Source: Pycnopodia helianthoides | Taxonomy: Eukaryota > Echinodermata > Asteroidea > Forcipulatida > Asteriidae | DNA length: 64,000 nucleotides | Assembly (NCBI GenBank): GCA_032158295.1 | Contig: CM063251.1 | Span: 17,795,425 to 17,859,424, forward strand | Reading direction: 5' to 3' | Shown: positions 27,401 to 32,317 of the stretch, piece after piece | Layout: every line of letters starts with the position of its first letter | Position numbering within the stretch: position 1 is the stretch's first letter | The notes under the pieces: model-generated | Told to the model about the DNA's origin: nothing | Database searches by the model: none | Seen by the model: the letters and a program-made list of their open reading frames with translations, nothing else | Program-made: the position numbers and the translations under genes

Positions 27401-30400
27401 TAAGTAATTAGTATTCTTTTGTGCAAAATTATCATTTACATCAGATAGGCCCATAAATCATTCTATCGAGACTGACAATTGCCGCAGCTCAGCATTATGC
27501 ACGAAGCTTTCAAGGTATTATCATTATTTATTCATACAGTTTTAATGATATCAAAGAGAGATGTATTTGTGTTATTTGGCATAATGTCTGTAAAAATAAT
27601 GTATTTGTGTTATTTATCTTAATGTCTGTAAAAATAATGTTTTTGTGTTATTTAGCATAATGTCTGTAAAAATAATGTTTTTGTGTTATTTGGCGTAATG
27701 TCTGTAAAAATAATGTTTTTGTGTTATTTGATGTAATGTCTGTAAAAATAATGTTTTTGTGTTATTTGGCGTAATGTCTGTAAAAGAAATGTATTTGTGT
27801 TATTTATCTTAATGTCTGTAAAGATAATGTTTTTGTGTTATTTGGCGTAATGTCTGTAAAAATAATGTATTTGTGTTATTTATCTTAATGTCTGTAAAGA
27901 TAATGTTTTTGTGTTATTCGGCGAAATTTCTGCAAAGATAATGTTTTTGTGTTATTTGACGTAATGTCTGGAAAGGTAAATGTTTTTGTGTTATTTGGCG
28001 TAATGTCTGTAAAGATAATGTTTTTGTGTTATTTGACGTAATGTCTGGAAAGGTAAATGTTTTTGTGTTATTTGGCGTAATGTCTGTAAAGATAATGTTT
28101 TTGTGTTATTTGACGTAATGTCTTCAAACTGAAGGTACTTGAAGGTGGACCTACTGGACAATATTTAGAGCTCCTTTATATTATATTGGATAATTGTATA
28201 TTCAGGGAGTAGATTAGGAAACTCTGGTACCAAATGGCAGATTCAAGACCATGTTTTCTTCCTTTGCTGCAAAGTACAATAATAAGTCAAATTCTGAATT
28301 TTTGAAATAATAAATTTTGAAAACAGATGATGTCATCATGACCTCATCTGGCAAATTTCTTACCCGGGCATTGAGATATAAGTATGCTAAGTTTGATAAA
28401 CTATTTTGAACTTGCAACAGGTTTTTAGGAAAATACAGTAGATTTTAAAACTTGGCATGGAGGGCATTACTGTTGAGTATGACTGGAAGGCCAAGTGGTC
28501 AATCGTTAATTCATACACAGAGATCATGTCCAAATTCAAGTTTATATTGTCTGCAGACCTCAAAAAAAGGCATGGGGAATATTTTGATCATTTCATCTTC
28601 AAGTTTTATCTGGAATACAAGGTCGAATTGGGGTCCTGTCAGTGCAACTCTAATGAAAAATGTCAAGCCTGGATTGTCAAAATAGCTTAAGTAGTTCGGG
28701 AGACATGATTCTTCAAAATATTAAACTTTGAACTAATGTAAATCATCACCCAGTGATGTCATGGTAACGTCACTAATACTTAAATTGGTGACTATTTACT
28801 GACTATTTCTGAAGAAAAAAAATACATCACAGAAAGCTTTGGAACACTTTTTCTCCACAGATATGAAGTAGTTCCAAACTTGTCACAAGGTTGGTATTAA
28901 TACAAGTTGATGGGAATATATTTATTATTTATTTATCTATTGATAACCGACAGCGGTTAACCACCATAACGAGTATCATCAAATAAGAAATAATAAAGCA
29001 TAAAAAACTTTGAATAAATATTCATATATTTTAAGAAAACAAACCGTAACAAATACAAACATGTCAAGATGTCAAGACATAAACATTGTATAGAATATTC
29101 AAATAAAAACACATTTTTTTTTAAATTGTAAATTATACGACAATACCCCAAAATCTACCCTTAAAAATGACATACAAAAAGATTTCTATCAAAAACCAGA
29201 AAGGAAAAAACAAACAAAGATGAAACATAGAGTAGGAAAAACTATAAATGAATAATATAAATAATAGTAAACTTGCGGGTACAACCATGTGTAAATCTCT
29301 TTTGTTTGAGTGTTGGCCCTGAGAAGAGCCGGTTTGGTCTCGACGTTTCGAACAGTATACTCTGCTCGTCTTCAGGAGAAACATAGAGTGTTAATGCTAT
29401 AAATTAGCTGCGATAATCATACACCCTCCATCCTCCCGACGGTCGCAGAGGATGGAGGGTTACGATTATCGCAACTAAAAGTTAACCCACTTGCTGTCTG
29501 ACCATTCAATACCATTCAAGTGGTTTTGAATGATAGATAAACTATGCCAGCCTGAAATATGATACCATGAGGGAATGCATGTACACAGTACACAGTTAGT
29601 TCTGTGCACAGTTGTGCCACCGTACACAACCTTGGCAGTCGAATGGTTTCAAATGGTTGGTCAACTCAGTGGAAAATGTTGCCAAGAGTCACTGACAGTA
29701 GGAGGGTTAATCAACTATCACTCAGCCCACCTTGTTGGGCTGTTCGATCTTATGGACTATTGACAAGACCGACATACATTGTAAGAGCCTACACATCCCT
29801 AGTTCAGCCACAAAGTGAGTGTATGCGAAGTTTGGAACCCCAACACTACCACCGATATTAACCCTCCTACTGTCAGTGACTCTTGGCAACATTTTCCAGT
29901 GAGTTGACCAACCATTTAAAACCATTCGACTGCCAAGGTTGTGTACGGTGGCACAACTGTGCACAGAACTAACTGTGTACTGTGTACATGCATTCCCTCA
30001 TGGTATCATATTGCAGGCTGGCATAGTTTATCTATCATTCAAAACCACAGTGAATGGTATTGAATGGTCAGACAGCAAGAGGGTTAACCATCTTGAGCAG
30101 ATCCAAAAGAATGCCAGATTTGTCTTTTCTGACTATCGAACCACAACTCATATCACACCTTTTATATAGAACAATTCAACTGGGATAGATCTACTCCACA
30201 CTCGCTGTCTGATTCAACAACGCATGAAACTACAATTTTGTCCATAATATTACACTTCCCCGCAGCCCAGGTTGGACTCCTCCATTGCGTTGTATGCAGT
30301 GCAACAGATACTGACGTCCTACCAGTGCAACAGATACTGACGCCCTACCAGTGCAACAGATACTGACGTCCTACCAGTGCAACAGATACTGACGTCCTAC

Positions 30401-32033
30401 CAGGGTGCTTTCAGCATGCTATACATATCTCACAACCAATTGATCATCCACTCAAATACACCTCTTTCATTACGTGAATGACCAATTCAAAGCAGAGCCA
30501 TGTTTGCCTAGATGACAAACTTGGGTTGGTATTCACGTGTTTGGGAATGAGCAGATTTCAACAAGATAAAAAGTTTATGGTGGTATACATGTGGTTTAGA
30601 GTGCCACTGCCTGTGAGTTTACTGACACAAATATTGACAAAACTTCACAGGTCCTTGTTTACAATGTGAAGTATTTGGAAAAAGTGTTAAATTTTATAAT
30701 GAAAGCAACTTTGAAGCATAAAAATCGACCAAATATATCTTGAGAAATCGAATAACAGTCAGACTTTCTCTCTGCTCTTCAGCATTTTTGACACCAGCAA
30801 GTAGGCTAGTGGGTCAGGATCACTGGCCTTGGGGAAGTGGGTTCCAGGCTGAATGTTTGATATTGCAACTAATTTACTGATAACAGCTGATAAGAGTCTT
30901 AGTGAAACCAGTGAGTGGAATTCGGAGATTTCGGTTATTAATGGTAAATTCACGTAATGTTAATCCAAACGATCAATGCATACAAGTATGCCTTCTTCCC
31001 AAGGACTATGTCAATTTGGAACTGGCTACCACCATCTGCTGTTCTACACATAACCCCATCCATACAGGCCTTCCAAACATCAGCCAAACCTGCCATCAGA
31101 GTAATGCAACCTCTGCAAACCACTTAGCAATGTTCTTTTAAAAAATTATTTTCCTTATTTCTGCACCTGTAATTAATTGTGCACTTTCTCTTTTCTTTTG
31201 GCACCTTATCCACCTGACTGTTGACATCACTTTTCCACACCATCCCAGTTTAGCCCAAATTGGGCTTCAAGGGAATTAGGGAATTATTCTAATAAGTAAC
31301 AAGCAACAAGATGTGAACAACAAGAGAGCCATTACATGGATAACAAGGTGGGCTAGCTACGGCCATAGAGCAAGGACAGAGACTTGCCCCAAGGTCAGTA
31401 TTTTAAAGGAACATTATATAATTGGTTTTTGCTAACAAAACAGTTGCTGGCAGTGTAAGCACTTTATGTAATCCACCATATACATAAACTGACAAAGCTG
31501 TAGAAGTTTGAAATCGATCGGCCATCTGGGTCACGAGAAAATAGTGAAAAACAGATTACACATTTGCATGAAATCATATTATATATATAGATTCAACAAA
31601 TGAATAAAACGCTCACTGAGCGATAAACTCCAATCGGAAAATTAGTTTATTCATTTCTCATCAAATATGGCATTTCAGATAGAAATATTTCAAGGGGTGT
31701 TTTCTTCTATCATCATCATTAAATCTGTGATAAAAAAGTATATTTTACAAGTTTTTTTCTTACCAATTCTGTAATGTGCCTTTAAGCATGGTCACGTACT
31801 CATGAGGGACCATGCTCAATACTGACCTTGGGAACACATCAAATGTTCATTTGCAGTTTACTATGGGAGAAACTATGACGTGGTCAATGGAAATAATAAC
31901 ATACAAATATCATAGTTTAAAGAGAAGTATGCTGACAATATTGTTAGAACCAACTGAAAATTATCAAGCCAAACATACCCGCACAATGCAGCAGCACCAA
32001 AATCCCACACAAGGCACTGCAGAGAAACTTCAT
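6..32033 (-). CDS. Secreted protein with three tandem cysteine modules (unnamed), partial at 3' end
   Basis: I do not recognise this gene by name. Exons, 5' to 3' on the minus strand: 32033-31979, 20421-20261, 17161-17023, 15554-15469, 12727-12634, 11431-11298, 10508-10376, one of 8918-8875 or 8836-8793, 6649-6565, 5571-5381, 3536-3401, 2858-2703, 1734-1645, 92-6. All joins keep frame with GT-AG introns. The product starts with an 18-residue hydrophobic leader (MKFLCSALCGILVLLHCA), so it probably enters the secretory pathway. Three homologous modules of roughly 130-165 residues follow. Each has an A part (C…C-x4-[DP]C-x-G-x-x-C), a B part with one Cys after a beta-like strand (LKPCEEPP, IDSCTNPV, LFHCETPI), and a C/D part ending in [LI]-x-P-[IV]-x-x-C or similar (VIAVPEC, LVPIPPC, LIPIAPC). 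A Ser/Thr/Met-rich exon and a Lys/Asn-rich exon form the start of the tail. No transmembrane segment is seen in the window. Similar modules occur, as far as I recall, in uncharacterised invertebrate proteins; function is unknown. Confidence 0.75.
802..1221 (-). repeat. tRNA-Leu-like SINE, full length
   Basis: On the minus strand the element begins with a tRNA-like head carrying an A-box-like stretch (gtggctgagcggataagagc) and a B-box-like gggttcgagtccc. A body of about 300 bp follows, ending in a gcgctatataaga segment. It matches the SINE at 61645-62072 along its whole length. The open frame at 945-1232 is the antisense of this SINE and not a gene. Confidence 0.85.
1222..1644. other. Intron, nothing recognised
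   Basis: Intron of the three-module gene between exons E and F. No repeat or coding signal recognised, apart from a T/A homopolymer run just downstream of the exon E donor. Confidence 0.4.
1645..1734 (-). CDS. Exon E, Ser/Thr/Met-rich linker of the three-module protein
   Basis: Phase 1-1 exon, 90 bp, acceptor ...attatttag, donor AATG|GTAAAA. It starts MTPPSENQSSTAMMTTMGMG and ends in a basic GRPKPN stretch. No cysteines, so it lies outside the modules. Its phase matches both the module-3 exon and exon F. Confidence 0.55.
1879..2193. repeat. TTAA-flanked palindromic MITE, family with TIR ttaacacgttgactgccg
   Basis: Inverted ends ttaacacgttgactgccg and cggcagtcaacgtgttaa, with internal palindromes around tacgagtatactcgta. 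Other copies are at 24177-24475 and 46211-46488. TTAA at both ends suggests a piggyBac-type target site; that is an inference. Confidence 0.75.
2190..2477. repeat. TTAA-flanked MITE (aaaggcaaactataccattgg family)
   Basis: Terminal inverted ends aaaggcaaactataccattgg and ccaacggtatatcctcccttta. Body resembles the larger copy at 46957-47323. It abuts the previous MITE. Confidence 0.55.
2703..2858 (-). CDS. Exon C+D of module 3 (fused)
   Basis: Phase 1-1 exon of 156 bp after a strong tttttttcag acceptor; donor TGTC|GTAAGT. It reads DEIVHDSSLKFHLVKRASDE... and ends LIPIAPC. It aligns with exons C1+D1 and C2+D2 joined, so one exon here does the work of two in modules 1 and 2. Confidence 0.7.
3401..3536 (-). 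CDS. Exon B of module 3
   Basis: Phase 0-1 exon, acceptor ...gatttcctcag, donor ATCA|GTATGT. It reads HDEYKITIKLFHCETPIRIH and onward. The KLFHCETPI segment aligns with ELKPCEEPP of B1 and IDSCTNPVS of B2. Confidence 0.7.
3690..3765 (+). repeat. Truncated SINE 3' end
   Basis: Contains ttaagcgccc...gacgctatataaattgtc followed by an att trinucleotide tail, as at the 3' end of the SINE at 61645-62072. Confidence 0.5.
3935..4288. repeat. Foldback repeat with tRNA-Asn-like arms
   Basis: Arms 3935-4063 and 4187-4288 are inverted copies: each carries the tRNA-like unit next to a gggagacc...caacatagggctagatag segment. The core holds a 'cttcccaggttgtat' segment that recurs near 5090-5170 and 59221-59330. 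Confidence 0.7.
3954..4025 (-). tRNA. tRNA-Asn(GTT)-like sequence, probably a repeat-borne pseudogene
   Basis: 72 nt fold as a cloverleaf. The acceptor stem GGCTAGA pairs with TCTAGTC (one G-T). The D-arm is GCTC...GAGC. The anticodon loop ACGTTAA has GTT in the anticodon place, and the T-loop is TTCGAAT. Defects: C where U33 is expected, a T-T mismatch at the top of the anticodon stem and a poor T-stem. A diverged inverted copy lies 200 bp away, so it is probably part of a mobile repeat rather than a working tRNA gene. Confidence 0.4.
4298..4689. repeat. TTAA-flanked MITE, family aaaggaacattacagaattgg
   Basis: About 390 bp with inverted ends ttaaaggaacattacagaat and attctgtaatgttcctttaa. 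Near-identical copies lie at 13023-13407, 22195-22588, 24578-24960, 31403-31785 and 44346-44736. All contain a gctcactgagcg-type palindrome in the middle. Confidence 0.9.
5085..5325. repeat. tRNA-Asn-like repeat unit, single-arm copy
   Basis: Same 'cttcccaggttgtat' core as the foldback repeat at 3935-4288, followed by a tRNA-Asn-like sequence at 5239-5310 on the plus strand. Its acceptor ends are ggctaga and tctagtc, with GTT in the loop acgttaa. It lies just downstream of exon A3 in the same intron. Confidence 0.55.
5381..5571 (-). CDS. Exon A of module 3
   Basis: Phase 1-0 exon, 191 bp, donor TCAAGT|GTAAAT. It begins with a Pro/Ser-rich linker (DNPVPPSPSGSNASLTPFPG) and ends with the module motif ICHHNGPCDGVVC, which matches NCTKKPDCDGFTC in A1 and QCIMNPDCKGFSC in A2. 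Confidence 0.75.
5572..6564. other. Intron, nothing recognised
   Basis: Intron between exons D2 and A3. No repeat family recognised with confidence. Confidence 0.35.
6565..6649 (-). CDS. Exon D of module 2
   Basis: Phase 0-1 exon, 85 bp, acceptor ...atattttcag, donor TGTG|GTAAGT. It reads IAVIFCYPGIDCVNEVFIEN and ends LVPIPPC. Two extra cysteines (FCYPGIDC) are not present in D1 or module 3. Confidence 0.75.
7074..7190. repeat. Short hairpin MITE, TIR cgctaggtggcagcagac
   Basis: Ends cgctaggtggcagcagac and gtctgctgccacctagcg are inverted copies about 80 bp apart. A second copy is at 50801-50915 and a lone end at 59365-59395. Confidence 0.75.
7591..7775. repeat. GAGACC hexamer array
   Basis: Tandem gagacc units broken twice by a tggaggtccgagg spacer. 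Every frame stays open because the unit is 6 bp, giving spurious T-E-T-E and R-S-R-S proteins. The left side carries cagtgttgtagtcgagacc, the possible left end of a transposon (see the findings). Confidence 0.9.
7862..8276. repeat. MITE with ccgtaaatttacgg ends and an internal 40 bp hairpin
   Basis: Inverted ends include tccgtaaatttacggagtcc at the left and ggactccgtaaatttacgga when the right end is read inverted. Nested inside, 8098-8137 and 8165-8204 are perfect 40 bp inverted copies with a 27 nt loop. Confidence 0.8.
8793..8836 (-). CDS. Exon C of module 2, downstream alternative copy
   Basis: Phase 1-0 exon of 44 bp: acceptor ...ctgtgttaag, donor CAG|GTAACA. It reads DLVVRIMNRSWTPKQ, which joined to IAVIFCY aligns with LGVQFQNVSNGLSIG of C1 plus LSLDLY of D1. 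It has an identical twin at 8875-8918. Only one can be used, because 38 bp separates them and using both would break the frame. Confidence 0.5.
8875..8918 (-). CDS. Exon C of module 2, upstream alternative copy
   Basis: Twin of the exon at 8793-8836, with the same 44 bp and the same splice sites. As the first copy met in the transcript it has longer unique upstream sequence for a branch site, so it may be the preferred copy. That is an inference. Confidence 0.5.
9374..9482. repeat. GAGACC array and inverted transposon-like end
   Basis: Second cluster of gagacc repeats, closing with ggtctcgaggtccacaacac and tg. That end is the inverse of the cagtgttgtagtcgagacc at 7581. Confidence 0.7.
10140..10312. 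repeat. AT-rich simple repeat followed by T and G runs
   Basis: ttatt/tta simple repeats end in a 15 nt T run and a 12 nt G run directly downstream (minus sense) of exon B2. Confidence 0.8.
10376..10508 (-). CDS. Exon B of module 2
   Basis: Phase 0-1 exon, 133 bp, acceptor ...tttacaaag, donor CTGG|GTAAGT. It reads TLNAKATLVIDSCTNPVSYN and onward. The IDSCTNPV segment is the B-part cysteine site. Confidence 0.8.
10594..10975. repeat. Diverged relative of the aaaggaacattac MITE
   Basis: Same layout as the 390 bp MITE (agaaatgagtaaaac, ttttcttgtgac and tcagatg segments in the same order) but strongly diverged, with no clean terminal repeat. Confidence 0.4.
10925..11130. repeat. MITE of the 'cttaagca...aaattgggccc' family, diverged copy
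   Basis: Contains ggataccagtcacagatggtac and ggtattttggctggttacctt, also found in the copy at 55594-55795. Ends cctatgaaattcggccc. Confidence 0.5.
11298..11431 (-). CDS. Exon A of module 2
   Basis: Phase 1-0 exon, 134 bp, acceptor ...ttgtttaccag, donor GGCGTT|GTAAGT. It contains QCIMNPDCKGFSC, the A-part motif, preceded by a Cys in DQCTHMQTL. Confidence 0.85.
11790..11895 (-). repeat. Truncated SINE-like 3' end with AT trinucleotide tail
   Basis: On the minus strand it reads tagcgctatataagcactg followed by tta units, the 3' signature of the SINEs in this window. Confidence 0.55.
12079..12282. repeat. Palindromic MITE, TIR gggcccaatttcat
   Basis: Inverted ends ggggcccaatttcatagagc and gctccatgaaattgggccc, about 204 bp. 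Relatives at 10925-11130, 45015-45200 and 55594-55795. Confidence 0.8.
12634..12727 (-). CDS. Exon D of module 1
   Basis: Phase 0-1 exon, 94 bp, acceptor ...gaatttcag, donor ACAG|GTAAGA. It reads LSLDLYVGQSKISSVPLLPP and ends VIAVPECTST. Confidence 0.8.
13023..13407. repeat. TTAA-flanked MITE, family aaaggaacattacagaattgg
   Basis: Near-identical to the copy at 4298-4689, in the opposite internal orientation. TTAA flanks both ends. Confidence 0.9.
13868..15174. mobile_element. Non-autonomous DNA transposon, TIR accgtaatttcctg
   Basis: Left end accgtaatttcctgcatgta followed by aaggcg..gtataagg. Right end, read inverted, is ccgtaatttcctgtgtataa followed by gacgcg. About 1.3 kb, no transposase frame seen. 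A stretch at about 14040-14535 carries a gaatgaatga tail and looks like an inserted LINE 3' end. Confidence 0.6.
15313..15361. repeat. C-rich tract (G-rich on the gene strand)
   Basis: Runs of 7-10 C separated by aa/t, about 110 bp downstream of the exon C1 donor. On the transcript this is a series of G runs and could form a quadruplex. Confidence 0.8.
15469..15554 (-). CDS. Exon C of module 1
   Basis: Phase 1-0 exon, 86 bp, acceptor ...ccgcttttag, donor ATTGGG|GTAAGG. It reads GMEIAYQFFRMQAALGVQFQ and onward to NGLSIG. Confidence 0.8.
15866..16217. repeat. MITE-like repeat, gaggcacagtacacgtttgg
   Basis: Begins ttagaggcacagtacacgtttgg, ends tgcagcacctttaaag. Its layout resembles the neighbouring aaaggtaggatcatag MITE. 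Confidence 0.45.
16218..16650. repeat. MITE, TIR aaaggtaggatcatagattgg
   Basis: Inverted ends aaaggtaggatcatagattgg and tctatgaccctacctt. A second copy is at 20498-20877. Confidence 0.75.
17023..17161 (-). CDS. Exon B of module 1
   Basis: Phase 0-1 exon, 139 bp, with a long T-rich acceptor (ttttttttcag); donor ACCAG|GTTTGT. It reads QHTTVITVELKPCEEPPQMF and ends DSFPIP. Confidence 0.8.
17380..17720. repeat. Diverged MITE-like repeat
   Basis: Shares ordered segments with 10594-10975 (tgtgatccaacatttacac, cacaagaaaatagtgac). No clean ends. Confidence 0.35.
18200..19525. repeat. 99 bp minisatellite, about 13 units, in intron 2 of the three-module gene
   Basis: Units of 99 bp (33 codons) repeat with a few percent divergence. 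The first unit near 18200 is decayed. Read on the plus strand the array gives a false 461-residue frame. On the gene strand every unit contains CCAG|GTAAGAATCC, a copy of the exon A1 donor. A single diverged unit overlaps the true donor at 20176-20275. Confidence 0.95.
19526..20170. other. Intron spacer between satellite and exon A1, nothing recognised
   Basis: About 640 bp separating the 99 bp array from the exon A1 unit that it resembles. No ends or genes seen; possibly an insertion that split the array. Confidence 0.4.
20261..20421 (-). CDS. Exon A of module 1
   Basis: Phase 1-0 exon, 161 bp, acceptor ...ggtcttgtacag, donor ATCCAG|GTAAGA. It begins EGVYQPECDSLDGAIDQIQQ and carries the A-part motif NCTKKPDCDGFTC. 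Its first codon completes the signal exon, giving ...LHCA|EGVYQPEC. Its 3' end and donor are the parent of the 99 bp satellite, or share its origin. Confidence 0.85.
20498..20877. repeat. MITE, TIR aaaggtagggtcat
   Basis: Ends aaaaggtagggtcatac and taggaccctacctttaaa. Relative of the copy at 16218-16650. Confidence 0.7.
20878..22194. other. Intron, nothing recognised
   Basis: Large first intron of the three-module gene. A gaacgttct-containing palindromic stretch at 21775-21985 may be another MITE, but its ends are unclear. Confidence 0.35.
22195..22588. repeat. TTAA-flanked MITE, family aaaggaacattacagaattgg
   Basis: Full copy, about 394 bp, TTAA at both ends. Confidence 0.9.
23470..23578 (-). 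ncRNA. Hammerhead-like hairpin repeat (degenerate)
   Basis: On the minus strand: CTGAAGAC, stem GATCAG-agcata-CTGATC, then AAAACGTTGAGTC. The order CTGAAGA / stem / GAAAC resembles the hammerhead core seen in Penelope-like elements. A paired copy at 29276-29395 keeps the stem with changed bases. Cleavage is unproven. Confidence 0.3.
23934..23955. repeat. C-rich tract
   Basis: Runs of 5 and 13 C in first-intron sequence. Confidence 0.8.
24177..24475. repeat. TTAA-flanked MITE, family ttaacacgttgactgccg
   Basis: Ends ttaacacattgactgccgcc and ggcagtcaacgtgttaa. Second copy of the 1879-2193 family. Confidence 0.75.
24578..24960. repeat. MITE, family aaaggaacattacagaattgg, left end truncated
   Basis: Lacks the first bases of the left TIR (begins acagaattgg). 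The right end ctgtaatgttcctttaa is intact. Confidence 0.85.
24961..25900. other. Intron, nothing recognised
   Basis: AT-rich first-intron sequence of the three-module gene. No repeat family or coding signal recognised. Confidence 0.35.
25940..26337 (+). repeat. 57 bp minisatellite made from a reverse-transcriptase motif
   Basis: Seven tandem 57 bp (19-codon) units, each encoding HLNIKVGVPQGSVLGLTLS or a close variant. GVPQGSVLG is a conserved block of retroelement reverse transcriptases. The array runs in frame into the gag-like remnant that follows. Confidence 0.9.
26338..26867 (+). pseudogene. DIRS-like retrotransposon gag-like remnant
   Basis: Open frame of about 175 codons without an own start, fused to the minisatellite. 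It has a helical section (LLKKGDIQEAIDAIQEAEGL), then RKRKIKIADDSKAGWATVQHL in pieces, then a Lys/Glu-rich run ending KKIKSKKRQRR. The 'KIKIADxSxxGWxTV' pattern followed by a charged helix is what I know from gag-like ORFs of tyrosine-recombinase (DIRS-type) retroelements in cnidarians and echinoderms. No recombinase or RT body follows. It sits inside intron 1 of the three-module gene on the opposite strand. Confidence 0.5.
27019..27403. repeat. TTAA-flanked MITE, TIR ttaaagacactggacactatt
   Basis: Inverted ends ttaaagacactggacacta and tagtgtccactgcctttaa, about 385 bp. Contains a tcgagacctcaaattc/gaattctgaggtctc-type internal palindrome. The two short open frames inside are spurious. Confidence 0.85.
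27545..28125. repeat. 38 bp AT-rich minisatellite, about 15 units
   Basis: Unit built on taatgtctgtaaaaataatg + tttttgtgttatttggcg, with variants at the ggcg and aaaa positions. Confidence 0.9.
28126..29275. other. Intron, unassigned sequence
   Basis: A 77-codon plus-strand frame at 28457-28690 with ordinary-looking composition has no recognisable domain, and a second frame overlaps it. I treat it as chance or an unknown repeat. Confidence 0.3.
29276..29395 (-). ncRNA. Hammerhead-like hairpin repeat (degenerate)
   Basis: On the minus strand: CTGAAGAC, stem GAGCAG-agtata-CTGTTC, then GAAACGTCGAGACC. The GAAAC box is intact here. The stem differs from the copy at 23470-23578 yet still pairs (one G-T). 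Possibly a fragment of a Penelope-like element. Confidence 0.35.
29406..29477. repeat. Minimal hairpin made of the ends of the 36.1 kb foldback element
   Basis: gctgcgataatcatacaccc...tccatcctcccgacgg and its inverse form a hairpin of about 72 bp. The same end sequence bounds the element at 36124-37003. Confidence 0.75.
29482..29710. repeat. TTAA MITE, TIR ttaaccc...gggttaa, left copy
   Basis: Begins ttaacccacttgctgtctga, ends gacagtaggagggttaa. TTAA followed by CCC, with GGG before TTAA, fits piggyBac-type ends. Inverted, near-identical copy at 29858-30087. Confidence 0.8.
29764..29857 (+). pseudogene. LINE reverse-transcriptase fragment
   Basis: Encodes RAYTSLVQPQSEC and, after a frameshift, EVWNPNTTTDIN. 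This is the 'RxLVxPxxEYxxxVWxP' region near the end of non-LTR retrotransposon RT. It continues after the inserted MITE at 30088. Confidence 0.55.
29858..30087. repeat. TTAA MITE, TIR ttaaccc...gggttaa, right copy
   Basis: Inverted relative to 29482-29710. It interrupts the LINE frame between TTTDIN and RVNHLEQIQKNARF, with TTAA at both junctions. Confidence 0.8.
30088..31135 (+). pseudogene. Decayed LINE RT C-terminal region
   Basis: Starts with RVNHLEQIQKNARFVFSDYR, typical of the post-RT region of Jockey/CR1-like LINEs. Near 30988 a frame reads YAFFPRTMSIWNWLPPSAV, matching the common FFPRT-x-x-WN-x-LP motif. Stops and frameshifts between show that it is dead. The superfamily is not certain. 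Confidence 0.6.
30297..30402. repeat. 26 bp tandem repeat, four units
   Basis: Unit gtgcaacagatactgacgtc + ctacca, four copies within the LINE remnant. Confidence 0.9.
31403..31785. repeat. TTAA-flanked MITE, family aaaggaacattacagaattgg
   Basis: Full copy near the 5' end of the three-module gene, with a small atatatat insertion in the middle. Confidence 0.9.
31979..32033 (-). CDS. Signal-peptide exon of the three-module protein
   Basis: ATG at 32033, then MKFLCSALCGILVLLHCA and donor GCGG|GTATGT in phase 1. The leader has one Lys, a long Leu/Ile/Cys-rich core and a small residue at the end. The phase joins exactly to exon A1 almost 12 kb away. A longer in-frame start exists upstream (32162), but this ATG places the hydrophobic core at the N-terminus as expected for a signal peptide. 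Confidence 0.65.
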
Positions 32034-32317
32034 TTTAAACCATGAATTTTCGTACACGATCCTGGTGAGCGAGAACAAATCCTCTGTCTCAGATGGTCTG
32101 TAGATGGAGGCAAAACGCTGAAATTTAGACAAATTTACGTTTATTGAACAATTAACAATCACACTTAAGTCTTAAAGGTAAAGAGCTCTGCGGGAGAATC
32201 ATGTAGCTCTCCTCTCAAATGCTCTCAGTATCTAGTGCGTGACCGTCGGGGTGCGCAATGGGTATTGTTTATTATGATTGGCACGTTGGGGTTGAAAGAG
32301 GGCGTTCTTTTGCAAGA
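32034..32317. promoter_or_regulatory. Probable 5' UTR and promoter region of the three-module gene
   Basis: Lies just upstream of the signal-peptide exon. No TATA box is placed with confidence. Assignment rests on position alone. Confidence 0.3.

Noticed and set aside
27545..28125. CRISPR-like regular array
   Set aside because: Repeats are directly adjacent with no unique spacers, in a eukaryotic intron; it is a 38 bp minisatellite.
28457..28690. 77-codon plus frame starting MEGITVEYDWKAKW
   Set aside because: No recognisable domain, overlapped by another frame of equal length, and no splice or promoter context. May be an unknown repeat.
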